A stretch of DNA of 26,536 nucleotides from Intestinibacter sp. (GTDB taxonomy: Bacteria; Bacillota; Clostridia; Peptostreptococcales; Peptostreptococcaceae), in the NCBI RefSeq assembly GCF_022780145.1, contig NZ_JALEXO010000243.1, positions 1-26,536 on the forward strand, written 5' to 3'. This document shows positions 8,477-17,416 of this stretch, one piece after another (position 1 is the stretch's first letter; every line of letters begins with the position of its first letter). The translations under genes and the position numbers were made by a program. A model generated the notes under the pieces. The model searched no databases and was not told where the DNA came from. It saw only the letters and a list, made by a program, of their open reading frames with translations.

Positions 8477-10794
8477 TTATTTGACAATCTTAATGTAAGA
8501 TTCATCTAGTATTTGCTTTAGATTGTCAATTAAATTTTCAGAAATTGTTACAGTACTATTCCATTTATACTTTTTTTTCGGAACAGTTGTACATAAAAAT
8601 ACTGGTTCTTTTCCTGGGTAAAATTTTAAAATTTTTTCTATTTTTTCAAGTTTTTCTTTATCATTTATATCATCTATTTTTATAAATAATTTTTCCCCTT
8701 GTTTATCTTCTTGTATATTATACACTTTTTTTGCAGTTTTTGTAAAAGAAGTTTTATCATTTATATCTTTTATTTGTTCAGCAATTATTTTAGCATTATC
8801 TTCTTGTATACTCAATCTACCTTTAATATAAACTATATTCTCTTCATTTACAATAGTATTATATTGTTTTAATACCTTTGGAAATACAATTATCTCTATA
8901 GAACCATATAAATCTTCAACTTCTAAGAAGGCCATTATTTCATTTCTCTTAGTAGTTTGTATTCTTTTTTGAGAAATCATACCACCAATTATTACATTTT
9001 GCTGATCCATAGCTAAAAATTTATCCATATCTTCTTTTAACTCTTTTAATTTTCTTGTGTTTATAGATGTTTTTTTGTTTAATTCTTCTTCGTATTCAGA
9101 AAGAGGATGTCCCGTAACATACATTCCTAGAACTTCTTTTTCTAAAGCTAATTTTTCTCTTTCTTCATATTCTTCCACATTTGGAATAGAATTTATTTCA
9201 TTTTCAAATTTATTTAATTCTTCGCTTTCTCCAAAACCATCAAACAATGAAATTTGCCCGCGGACATTTTTCTTTCTTTCTAGAGATACACTTTCTAATA
9301 CTTTTTCATACCCCATAAGCAAGCTAGCTCTAGTATAACCCATTTCATCAAATCCACCACATTTAATCAAACTTTCGATTACTCTTTTATTTATATCTTT
9401 AGTATCTAGTCTTTTTATCAAATTGACAAAATCTGTGAATTCGCCGTTTTCTTCTCTCTCTGTAACTATATTATTAATTACATTTACGCCTACATTTTTT
9501 ACAGCTGCAAGTCCAAATCTTATATTACCCTCTTCAACAGAGAATTTTGCAAAACTCTTATTGATATCTGGCTTTAATACTTTTATATTTAAAGCATTAC
9601 ATTCTCTAATGTACTCAACTACCTTGTCTGTATTTCCCATTACACTTGTAATTAGCGCTGCCATAAATTCAACTGGATAATAAGTCTTTAAATAAGCTGT
9701 TTCATAAGATACAACACCGTACGCAGCGGCATGGGATTTATTGAATGCGTACTTAGCAAAGTCGATCATATCATCAAATATTTGATTTGCTATATTTTCA
9801 TCGACACCATTTCTCACACAGCCCGCTATTTCTATATTTCCATCTTTATCTGTCTTACCATGTATAAAGTACTGTCTTTCTTCCTCCATTACGTCCATTT
9901 TCTTTTTACCCATGGCTCTTCTAACTAAATCGCTTCGTCCATAGCTATATCCACCTAGCTCTCTAACTACCTCCATGACTTGCTCTTGGTATATTAGACA
10001 GCCGTATGTTACCTCCATTATAGGCTTTAACTTCTCGTGAATATATGTTATTTTATCTGGATTATGCTTATTTTCTATATATGTCGGTATAGAATCCATA
10101 GGTCCTGGTCTGTATAGTGATATTCCGGCTACTATATCTTCGAAGTTACTAGGTTTCAGTTGTTTCATAAACGATCTCATACCTGCACTTTCCAACTGGA
10201 ATACCCCCAAGGTATTTCCTGAAGAAAGGAGTTCATAAACCTTTGGATCATCGTAATCCATTTTTGAAAAATCTATTTTAACATTATGATTTTTTTCAAT
10301 TAAATCAAGTGCATCTCTTATAACTGTCAATGTTCTAAGTCCTAAAAAATCCATTTTTAAAAGTCCCAACTCTTCTAGAGTAGTCATTGTAAACTGTGTA
10401 CTTATTGCATCTTGATGTTTGTATAGTGGCACATATTCATCAATAGGATTTTTAGATATAACTACACCTGCTGCATGAGTAGATGCATGTCTTAGCATTC
10501 CCTCTAATTGTTTTGATATATTTATTATAGTTTTTGTCTCTTGATCTTGCTCGTACATCTCTTTTAAATTGGGGTTTGTTTCTAAAGCCTTATCGATAGT
10601 CATTCCTAGTGAGTTAGGTATTTCTTTAGCTATCTTATCTACTTTGTTGTACGAGATATCTAAAACTCTACCTACATCTCTAATAGCTAATTTCGCTCCC
10701 ATAGTACCGAATGTAATTATCTGCGCAACATGATCTTCTCCATATTTTCGCTTAACGTAATCTATAACTTCTTCTCTTCTTTCATAACAAAAAT
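8477..10794 (-). CDS. dnaE: DNA polymerase III alpha subunit DnaE, exon 2 (residues 402-1173)
   Basis: This is the 3' part of dnaE after the group II intron. It supplies the last two bases of codon 402 and continues with FCYERREEVIDYV, the normal continuation of the PDIDVD active-site motif. Joined to exon 1 (13496-14699) it gives 3522 bases, 1173 residues, in one frame. Exon 2 carries the third catalytic Asp in KMDFLGLRTL (Asp550, equivalent to E. coli Asp555), the finger region (GMLRHASTHAAGVV, VFQLESAGMR, YRPGPMDSIP, YQEQVM, KSHAAAYG), a helix-hairpin-helix (CGGFDEMGYTRASL) and a C-terminal OB-fold (VIIGGMISQKR). The frame is open upstream into the intron as far as a GTG at 10840, but those 16 extra residues are intron sequence, not DnaE. 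Confidence 0.95.
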
Positions 10795-10840
10795 ATAGTG
10801 ATAGGTAAGACTTTGATATTATCTCCATCTTTTCCCCCAC
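10795..10840 (-). ncRNA. Group II intron domain VI with bulged branch-point A
   Basis: The basal stem pairs GTGGGGG (10840-10834) with CCT-TCAC (10805-10798), leaving one unpaired A at 10802. That A is eight bases from the 3' splice site, the standard position of the lariat branch point. A three-base TAT tail precedes exon 2. The stem also contains GTG and GGGGG followed by ATG (10828), a possible translation start in frame with exon 2. Confidence 0.88.
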
Positions 10841-10843
10841 TTC

Positions 10844-10877
10844 ACACCGTACGTGAGACTTTCATCTCATACGGCGT
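10844..10877 (-). ncRNA. Group II intron domain V (catalytic hairpin)
   Basis: Exactly 34 bases. ACGCCGTA pairs with TACGGTGT (8 bp, with the conserved G-U), then a two-base CG bulge, then TGAGA with TCTCA (5 bp), closed by a T-G pair over a GAAA tetraloop. The catalytic triad is CGC. All hallmarks of an active domain V are present. Confidence 0.95.
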
Positions 10878-10903
10878 TCCATCATTCGTATTTACGATTA
10901 TAA

Positions 10904-12739
10904 TTAACTTATATTAAAGTTAATTTTTTCTAAATTTGCTTCTTGTCTAAGTTTATTAAATTTGCTTTTTGATTTCGTAGTCCAATCTAATGATTGTTCT
11001 ATAATATTATTAATATTAGTTGAATGTATTAATTTGTGTATTTCTTTGTGCACTATAATTAGATTTTCATATCTATCATTACCTCCATATTTTAATGGTT
11101 TTATATGATGGCAATGCACATCTTTAACATTTAATCGTATACCTGTTATATAGCATTTTCCATTTTGACCTACAAATTTCGATATCCTATTTTCTATATA
11201 TTCTATACTTCTATTTCCAAAATTTCCTGTTCTTAATGCTTCTAGTTCCCTTGGTGATACATTTGTTAATTTATTATGAATCCTTTCTCTTCCTAACTTT
11301 GTGTAAGGAGTAAGCTCAGGATGAATTTGAACAGGTTTCTTAAAATGTACATATTCTATTGGATAAAGAGTTATTCCACAACATTTAGGTAAGTTGTGAT
11401 TGTATCCACTATAAAATGTTTCATGTACTTTATTTGGAACACCATTTTCTGTTATTATCCCTCGCCTTTTAAGATTTTTATATTTGGGATATATCCAGTG
11501 CATTATATCTCGAAAATCTGTGGCTACATCTGTAGCAACTTTATAATAATTATGAATGCCTAAGGTAAATCCATTTAATGCATTTGCATTTTTAGGACAT
11601 GGACTCTTCCTTAATTTTTTTAATTTTGATTTATAGACCTCTTTTATTTTACTCTTTCTTTTAGGTTCTATTTTACTTTGACAGACATATCCTAATTGTG
11701 AAGTTCCTTTTGAAACAGCTCTCATTCTTATTCCTAAGAATTCTGAGCTATTTTTCCTTAAATTAGTTATTTTACTCTTTTCTTCACTAACTTCTAGTTT
11801 CAATCTGTCATTTAGCCATTGTTTTGTTGCAACAAATAATTTTTTGGCATTTGTTCGGCTATCAGTAAAAATTTTAAAATCGTCAGCGTATCTAACAATG
11901 TAACAAGGTTTTAATTTCGTAGATTTTAAAGCAACTATTTTTGATGATGGGTGATTGTATGACCTTTTTGTTTTAAAAGTTTCCCATTGATCAGATATCC
12001 ACCAGTCTAATTCATTTAAAACTATGTTTGCTAATAATGGCGATAATATTCCACCTTGTAGTAATCCTTTTGTAGAAACACCTTCTCCAACAATTTCTGA
12101 TTTCAACATCTTACTTATTATACAGAGAACCCTTTTATCTTGAATTCCAATTGACCATATTTGTTTCATTAATTTACCATGACAAACATTATCAAAAAAT
12201 CCTTTTATATTTAAATCCACTACAAAATGATTTTTGCTGTGATTTATTAAATGGTTACATCTTGCAATTGCATGATGTGTACTCCTATTTGGTCTAAATC
12301 CAAAACTAGATTTATAAAACTTTGCTTCACAAATCGGTTGTAGTATTTGTAAAATACATTGCTGTATTAATCTATCTTCTATTGTAGGTATTCCTAATGG
12401 TCTTTGTTTTCCATTAGGTTTTGGTATAAATACTCTTCTAACTGCATTTGGTTTGTAGTTGGACAATCTGCATCTCACCAAATTAATTAATTGTGCTTTT
12501 GTAAGATTTTCTAAATATTTTATAGTATGTCCATTGACTCCTTTTGTCTTACTACCTGTATTTCTCTTAATAGTTCTATATGCTCTCATGATATTATTTT
12601 CATCTATAATTAGTTCATATAGTTTATTAAAAGTCATACCTTTTCGTGATTTTTTATACAAATCATCTAATATTTCTATTGTTCCACAGTATTCGTCATA
12701 TTTTAGAACTTTTCTTTTTACATCATTTAGTTCAGTCAA
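10904..12739 (-). CDS. ltrA: Group II intron-encoded reverse transcriptase/maturase with HNH domain (altered RT active site)
   Basis: A 611-residue intron-encoded protein in domain IV. It has the RT fingers/palm (FIPKPNGKQRPLGIPTIEDR, FGFRPNRSTHHAI, QGGILSPLLANIVLNELD, YADD at 284-287), then the maturase domain X (LNGFTLGIHNYYKVAT), then an HNH endonuclease (about 529-572: CYITG, HCHH, NLIIVHKEIH). The class resembles the chloroplast-like lineage. Two core positions are abnormal. Motif A, normally DIKGFFDN, reads NIKGFFDN (Asn177; codon AAT at 12209-12211). The usual PQGG reads LQGG (Leu227). The start is TTG at 12739 after AAAGGGG. The frame is otherwise intact, so splicing (maturase) function is likely kept while cDNA synthesis is doubtful. 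Confidence 0.95.
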   Translation of the reverse strand: MTELNDVKRKVLKYDEYCGTIEILDDLYKKSRKGMTFNKLYELIIDENNIMRAYRTIKRNTGSKTKGVNGHTIKYLENLTKAQLINLVRCRLSNYKPNAVRRVFIPKPNGKQRPLGIPTIEDRLIQQCILQILQPICEAKFYKSSFGFRPNRSTHHAIARCNHLINHSKNHFVVDLNIKGFFDNVCHGKLMKQIWSIGIQDKRVLCIISKMLKSEIVGEGVSTKGLLQGGILSPLLANIVLNELDWWISDQWETFKTKRSYNHPSSKIVALKSTKLKPCYIVRYADDFKIFTDSRTNAKKLFVATKQWLNDRLKLEVSEEKSKITNLRKNSSEFLGIRMRAVSKGTSQLGYVCQSKIEPKRKSKIKEVYKSKLKKLRKSPCPKNANALNGFTLGIHNYYKVATDVATDFRDIMHWIYPKYKNLKRRGIITENGVPNKVHETFYSGYNHNLPKCCGITLYPIEYVHFKKPVQIHPELTPYTKLGRERIHNKLTNVSPRELEALRTGNFGNRSIEYIENRISKFVGQNGKCYITGIRLNVKDVHCHHIKPLKYGGNDRYENLIIVHKEIHKLIHSTNINNIIEQSLDWTTKSKSKFNKLRQEANLEKINFNIS

Positions 12740-13490
12740 CTAATTATCCCCTTTCTTTAGAGATTTTCGTTTCTTTTAGTCTTACAAGAACCTGAACTAT
12801 AGCAAATTTATTTTTCATAACGAATGACTTGAGGCTATCCCTCCACCACTTATTATCATGGTTTCATAGGTACTGTGCCTCTACTCTCACTTTGATAAAT
12901 TAAGGTTATATTGCATTCTTGCAAATTTCCCTTAAAACATTTCTTTGGTGGTTATCCCTCCATGTTCAAAGCTTTCCACGTTCCAATACTCCTACCTTTA
13001 CCATATAACCTTAGGTGCCACCTAAATACCGTCATCAACCCAGCTTCCTATAAAAACTGTAGGATTTTCTCAACAAAGCCCTTACTCATCCTTCTGATGA
13101 TAAACCAAATATGGTTCTCTTAATATTTCTACTAAGCGACATTCACGATAAGTCAGTCGATGGTTCGTCCCCATTACACATTTTGGATTCTCACCATAGT
13201 CATACTTCATAGGCATCCGACATATCACAAACCATATTAATTACTTTATACTTTTGAAACAGGTGTACTCTAGTACTTTTGAACCAATTTCTACTTATAT
13301 ATTTTATTAACTTAGGTCGCTTCTGCCGACTTTAACGAGCTTCATACGATATCATAATAACCTAATCAATCGCATGTCGTAGCTTTAATGGCAGTCCTTT
13401 GGAGCGTTACTTCCTCATTTAACTGCTCAGAGTATTAGTTCTTAGTTTAAGGTGATTAAACTAGGCTATGCTTTTCACATAGCAACGTGT
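12740..13490 (-). ncRNA. Group II intron RNA domains I-III (noncoding 5' region)
   Basis: About 750 bases with no gene, forming the structural core of the intron. Local hairpins are visible, for example GTTGCTATGTG/CTATG-type repeats near the 5' end and CATGCGAT pairing with ATCGTATG (about 13348-13376). Domain borders were not assigned base by base. Short frames here are chance. Confidence 0.8.
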
Positions 13491-13495
13491 CGCAC

Positions 13496-14699
13496 CGACA
13501 TCTATGTCCGGCATGGATACACGCTCTGGATTTAGAAATCTTTCAAATAATAGATTATATTTTATAGGGTCTATATCTGTTATCCTAAGCGTATACGCAA
13601 CAATTGAACCTGCCGCACTACCACGTCCTGGTCCAACCATTATGTTGTTTTCCTTCGCAAAATTTATAAAGTCCCATGTTATCAAGAAGTACTCAACATA
13701 TCCCATTTTGTTGATAACACCTAATTCGTATTTCAGTCTTTCGAGAATTTCTTCACTTGGATTTTCGTATCTTTCGTATAATCCCTTGTAACATAATTCC
13801 TCTAAATACTTCGATGTAGTATAACCCTCTGGCACTTCATAATTAGGTAAATGTATCGTGTTAAAATCAAATTCTACATTACATCTCTCTGCAATTTTGA
13901 CAGTATTATCTAGGGCTTCTATAGCATATGGGAATAACTCCTCCATTTCTTCCCTAGATTTTAGATAAAACTCCTCTGAGCCAAATCTCATTCTGCTTGG
14001 GTCATTTAAAGTTTTGCCCATTTGAATACATAATAAAACATCATGTGCTTTAGCGTCTTTTTTATCTACATAGTGTATATCATTTGTAGCTACTAGAGGT
14101 ATATTTAATTCCTTAGATAGTTTTACTAATGATGCATTAACCTCTTTTTGTTCTGGTAAATTGTGATCCTGTAATTCTAAAAAGAAATTTCCTTGTCCAA
14201 ATATTTCATTATATGTTATAGCAATTTCCTTCGCCTTTTTATAGTTTCTGTTTAATAACGCATTTGAAACGTCTCCAGCTAAACAAGCAGATAGACATAT
14301 AATACCTTCACTATGCTGTTTTAGAGCATCTATATCGACTCTAGGCTTATAATAAAATCCGTCTACATACGATATTGAAACTAATTTTATTAAATTCTTA
14401 TACCCTGTCATGTTTTCTGCAAGCAAAACTAGATGACCGTATCTTTTATCGAAATTTGGATCTTTATCTGTCAAGCTTCGAGGTGCTGTATATAATTCAC
14501 ACCCTATAATAGGTTTTATTCCTGCTTTTTTAGCTTCTTTATAAAAGTCAATTACGCCAAACATACACCCATGGTCAGTTATGGCAACTGAACTCATACC
14601 TAAATCCTTAGTCCTTTTGATTAGTTTCTTAACTCTAGAAAATCCATCTAGCAAACTATACTCTGTATGCACATGTAAATGTGCAAAATCTGAACTCAT
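13496..14699 (-). CDS. dnaE: DNA polymerase III alpha subunit DnaE, exon 1 (residues 1-401 and first base of codon 402)
   Basis: The 5' part of dnaE: an N-terminal PHP domain (AHLHVHTEYSLLDG, ITDHG, IGCELYTAP) followed by the start of the palm, including GPGRGSAAGS and MPDIDV with the first catalytic Asp (Asp400, E. coli Asp401). The exon ends after GATGTCG; without splicing the frame continues ten codons into the intron and stops. I start at the ATG at 14699, seven bases after GGGAGGTG; an upstream in-frame TTG overlaps the ribosome site. In Firmicutes DnaE works with PolC at the fork and is essential in B. subtilis. The gene lies between whiA and pfkA, as in related genomes. Confidence 0.95.
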
Positions 14700-14795
14700 A
14701 TTTTCACCTCCCAATTCAAAACCAATTTATATATATTATTATAATTTCAATCTAACTAATAAACATAAATTAATACATATTCTCAAATTAAACAA

Positions 14796-14818
14796 GGGGA
14801 ATTTATACCAAATCCCCC
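14796..14818 (-). terminator. Possible weak terminator between whiA and dnaE
   Basis: Minus-strand GGGGATTT pairs with AAATTCCCC (one bulge) around a short loop, followed by TTGTTTAATTT. The T tract is imperfect, so it may be only an attenuator. Confidence 0.45.
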
Positions 14819-14836
14819 TAATTATTTTCTTGTATT

Positions 14837-15775
14837 TTATTTTAAATCATTAGCAATCTGTTCTATTTTTTTAAGTCTATGATTAACCCCTGATTTACTT
14901 ATCGGCGGATTTAACATCTCACCTAATTCCTTTAATGACATTTCTTCATGTTCTACCCTAAGTAAAGCGATTTCTTGTAAATTCTCAGGTAAACTGCTAA
15001 TTCCTATCTTATTTTGAATCAATTTTATATTTTCGACTTGTCTAACTGCTGCATTTACAGTTTTAGATAGATTTGCAGTTTCACAATTTACAATACGATT
15101 TACATTATTTCTCATTTCTTTTACTACTTTTGTATTTTGTAAGCTAAGTAGAGCTTGATATGCACCTATCATACTCAATAAATCAGAAATTTGTTCACTT
15201 TCCTTCAAATAAACTACAAAACTATTTTTTCTAGCAACTATTTTTGAATTAAATCCCAAAGAATTTATTAAATCCTTAAGTGAATTTGCATAATCCTCAT
15301 GGTTAGCTACAAATTCCATATGATAATTTTTTTCTGGATCGCTAATTGATCCTCCACCTAAAAAAGCCCCTCTTATATATGATTTTTTTAGGCTATCATC
15401 GTCAAATACTGATTTTGGTACACAGTTAGTTGGGAAAAATCCATCTCTATCCTCTAATATCCCCAATTTTTTAAGAAGTATTTCTGCTCCACTTTCACTT
15501 TTTACAGTCAAAACATAGCTATTATTTCTCTTCAGCATTTGATTTTTATTTACAGAAATTGTAGTATTTATGCCAAATTCCTTTTTTAATAATTTGAAAA
15601 TCCTTCTTGCTACAGAATTTAATTCAGTAGTTATCTTTATATTAATTTTTCTAAGTCCTGCAATTTGTATACTCCCAGCCATCCTAACTATAGCTGACAA
15701 TTCTGCTTGTTTATTTTTCTTATCAACTTCCTTGACTCTAGCCAATTCGTTTTTTGTCTCACTCGAAAAAGACAT
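14837..15775 (-). CDS. whiA: WhiA sporulation/division regulator
   Basis: A 312-residue WhiA (DUF199) protein. The N-terminal two thirds has the fold related to LAGLIDADG endonucleases (SFSSETKNELARV start, YIRGAFLGGGSISDPEKNYHMEF). The C-terminus is a DNA-binding helix-turn-helix (SLKELGEMLNPPISKSGVNHRLKKIEQIA). WhiA controls sporulation in Streptomyces and affects division and chromosome segregation in Bacillus. I start at the ATG at 15775 (MSFSS, the usual family start, six bases after AGGTG) rather than a GTG three codons upstream. The gene lies 15 bases after the Nudix gene in a cluster that also holds yvcK and rapZ, an arrangement conserved in Firmicutes. Confidence 0.95.
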   Translation of the reverse strand: MSFSSETKNELARVKEVDKKNKQAELSAIVRMAGSIQIAGLRKINIKITTELNSVARRIFKLLKKEFGINTTISVNKNQMLKRNNSYVLTVKSESGAEILLKKLGILEDRDGFFPTNCVPKSVFDDDSLKKSYIRGAFLGGGSISDPEKNYHMEFVANHEDYANSLKDLINSLGFNSKIVARKNSFVVYLKESEQISDLLSMIGAYQALLSLQNTKVVKEMRNNVNRIVNCETANLSKTVNAAVRQVENIKLIQNKIGISSLPENLQEIALLRVEHEEMSLKELGEMLNPPISKSGVNHRLKKIEQIANDLK

Positions 15776-15790
15776 TCTTATCACCTAATT

Positions 15791-16216
15791 CTAGCTTTTT
15801 TTGCTTCTCTTTTTTATTTCTTCTAATGCAACCTTAATAATTTCTCTTTCATCATTGTATCTCGCCAAATCAACTACTCTATCTACATGTATAAACTTAG
15901 CATCTACAAACCCCTCTTCCTTAAGAGGAATTGTATCCATATTCTTAGACTTCATTAAATACCAAAAAACTGTCTTATGAACAGCTCTATTTTCATCCCA
16001 ATTTTCTTTATAAGTGTAATGAATTTCGCCTAAATATTTTAGTATTTCAGCCTTAACCCCAGTTTCTTCCATAACTTCTCTAAGAGCGGCTTCTTTTTTT
16101 TGCTCACCCTCTTCTACTCTTCCCTTGGGTAACACCCAATCGCCGTTAAACTTTCTAAGTAGAAGAATTGCATTACCAAATAAGACTACACCACCAGCAC
16201 TAATCTCTTCTCTCAT
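15791..16216 (-). CDS. Nudix hydrolase (MutT/Ap4A hydrolase-like)
   Basis: A 141-residue protein with a perfect Nudix box (Gly32 to Val54; G-x5-E-x7-REVMEETGV). The Nudix fold hydrolyses a nucleoside diphosphate linked to another group, with Mg2+ held by the Glu residues of the box. The opening EISAGGVVLF and the WVLPKGRVEEGE context resemble small Ap4A/diadenosine-type or MutT-like members, but the substrate cannot be fixed. The ATG at 16216 follows AGGAGTG. Its stop lies 15 bases before whiA, so the two are co-transcribed. It is separated from yvcK by 95 AT-rich bases without a clear terminator. Confidence 0.92.
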   Translation of the reverse strand: MREEISAGGVVLFGNAILLLRKFNGDWVLPKGRVEEGEQKKEAALREVMEETGVKAEILKYLGEIHYTYKENWDENRAVHKTVFWYLMKSKNMDTIPLKEEGFVDAKFIHVDRVVDLARYNDEREIIKVALEEIKKRSKKS

Positions 16217-16311
16217 AGACGTTCACTCCTTAATTCAACATAATAATAAGAATTTCTTCATAAAGATTTAAAAATCCTTTTTATAATACATAGTAAATTA
16301 TATGTTTCATA

Positions 16312-17403
16312 TTAATGATTTTTAGCCAAGTTAACAATTATATCAGAAATTTTATCAGCATTATGTCTAATATAGGAATTTTTTATTTCGATTAAATTAT
16401 CTTCAATAGTTTTAATACCCATACACTTTAATTTTAACTTTTGTTCATTATTTAATAAAACTTGTGTAGATCCATCATCTTTATATCTTTTTGATACAGA
16501 TTCTGGTATTTGCTCATTATTAACTACGATATAATCAATTAATCCATATCCTGTATGTTTTATCAATGCTTCAACATGATCTAATACATTGTATCCATCT
16601 GTCTCGCCTGGCTGAGTCATAACATTCGGTATATATACTTTTTTAGCATTTGATTTTTTTATAGCATCAATAACACCTGGAACTAATAAATTAGGTATTA
16701 CACTAGTGTATAAACTTCCTGGTCCCATAACTATAATATCAGCTCCATGTATAGAGCTTATAACTTCATCTAAAGGTCTGCAATCTTCAGGTGTTAAAGT
16801 AATTTTGTCTATTTTACATTTTTGCTTTTTAACTATTTTGGGTATTGCTGATTCTCCTCTTATAACTTGACCATTGTCTAAAGTCGCAATTAAATCTACA
16901 TTTTGAAGTGTAACTGGTAGCACTCTACCTGTTATCGCAAATACTTGGCCTATTTTATATACTGCTGTCTCAAAATTTCCATATAGTCCATTCATAGCAG
17001 CTAAAAATAAGTTTCCAAAGCTTTGGCCTTTTAATACCCCTTCTTCAAATCTATATTGCATAACCTCATTCATAGTAGGCTCTATATTGGCAAGTGCCAT
17101 GATACAGTTTCTTATATCTCCAGGCGGCAACATTCCTAAATCAGCTCTAAGCACGCCTGAACCACCACCATCATCTGCAACTGTAACTACAGCTGTTATA
17201 TTTTGTGTATGGTGTTTTAAACCTCTTAAAAAAATTGATTGTCCTGTTCCACCGCCGATGACTACTACATTAGGTCCTTTTCCCTCTTGATTTTGCAATT
17301 CGAGATATTTAATCCTCTCATTTTTCATTTTTACAAATAACCATATAGATATACCAAAACATAGTATACCTATTATTCCCAAAACCATCGCAACTATATC
17401 CAT
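16312..17403 (-). CDS. yvcK: YvcK/GlmR-type gluconeogenesis factor with N-terminal membrane helix
   Basis: A CofD-like Rossmann protein. The core begins at VVVIGGGTGQS and continues with VVTVADDGGGSG, LPPGDIRNC and GQSFGNLFLAAM, as in B. subtilis YvcK (GlmR). That protein binds UDP-GlcNAc and steers carbon into cell-wall precursors. Residues 3-25 form a single hydrophobic helix (VAMVLGIIGILCFGISIWLFV) that the B. subtilis protein lacks, so this version is probably anchored to the inner face of the membrane. The ATG at 17403 has GGAGG five bases before it. The gene starts 13 bases after the rapZ stop, so they are co-expressed. Confidence 0.93.
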   Translation of the reverse strand: MDIVAMVLGIIGILCFGISIWLFVKMKNERIKYLELQNQEGKGPNVVVIGGGTGQSIFLRGLKHHTQNITAVVTVADDGGGSGVLRADLGMLPPGDIRNCIMALANIEPTMNEVMQYRFEEGVLKGQSFGNLFLAAMNGLYGNFETAVYKIGQVFAITGRVLPVTLQNVDLIATLDNGQVIRGESAIPKIVKKQKCKIDKITLTPEDCRPLDEVISSIHGADIIVMGPGSLYTSVIPNLLVPGVIDAIKKSNAKKVYIPNVMTQPGETDGYNVLDHVEALIKHTGYGLIDYIVVNNEQIPESVSKRYKDDGSTQVLLNNEQKLKLKCMGIKTIEDNLIEIKNSYIRHNADKISDIIVNLAKNH

Positions 17404-17416
17404 AATTACCTCCGCA

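Larger units (their letters stand above)
10795..13495 (-). mobile_element. Group II intron with ORF (chloroplast-like maturase class), inserted in dnaE
   Basis: The complete intron is 2701 nt. It begins with GTGCG (13495-13491), the group II 5' consensus, and ends in AT (10796-10795), fitting the 3' AY rule. Removing it joins GATGTCG to ATTTTTG and restores Asp-Val-Asp-Phe in DnaE with no frame change. Domains I-III are the 750 noncoding bases at the 5' end, domain IV holds the protein gene (10904-12739), and domains V and VI follow directly. There is no target-site duplication, as expected for retrohoming. The sequence TATGTC (13219-13224, minus) is perfectly complementary to exon bases -13 to -8 and is an EBS2 candidate. 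I could not settle EBS1. Confidence 0.96.

Noticed and set aside
12911..13123. A 70-codon plus-strand frame within the intron 5' region
   Set aside because: No ribosome site or family resemblance; it lies antisense to the structured intron RNA.
13374..13379. CGACAT on the minus strand as EBS1
   Set aside because: It is perfectly complementary to the last six exon bases, but lies only about 120 bases into the intron, upstream of the EBS2 candidate (the reverse of the normal order), and overlaps a local stem.
13461..14714. A stand-alone truncated DnaE ending in ATRCYVKSIA, that is, a broken pseudogene
   Set aside because: The extra ten residues are the first intron bases; splicing restores a full-length frame without any defect.
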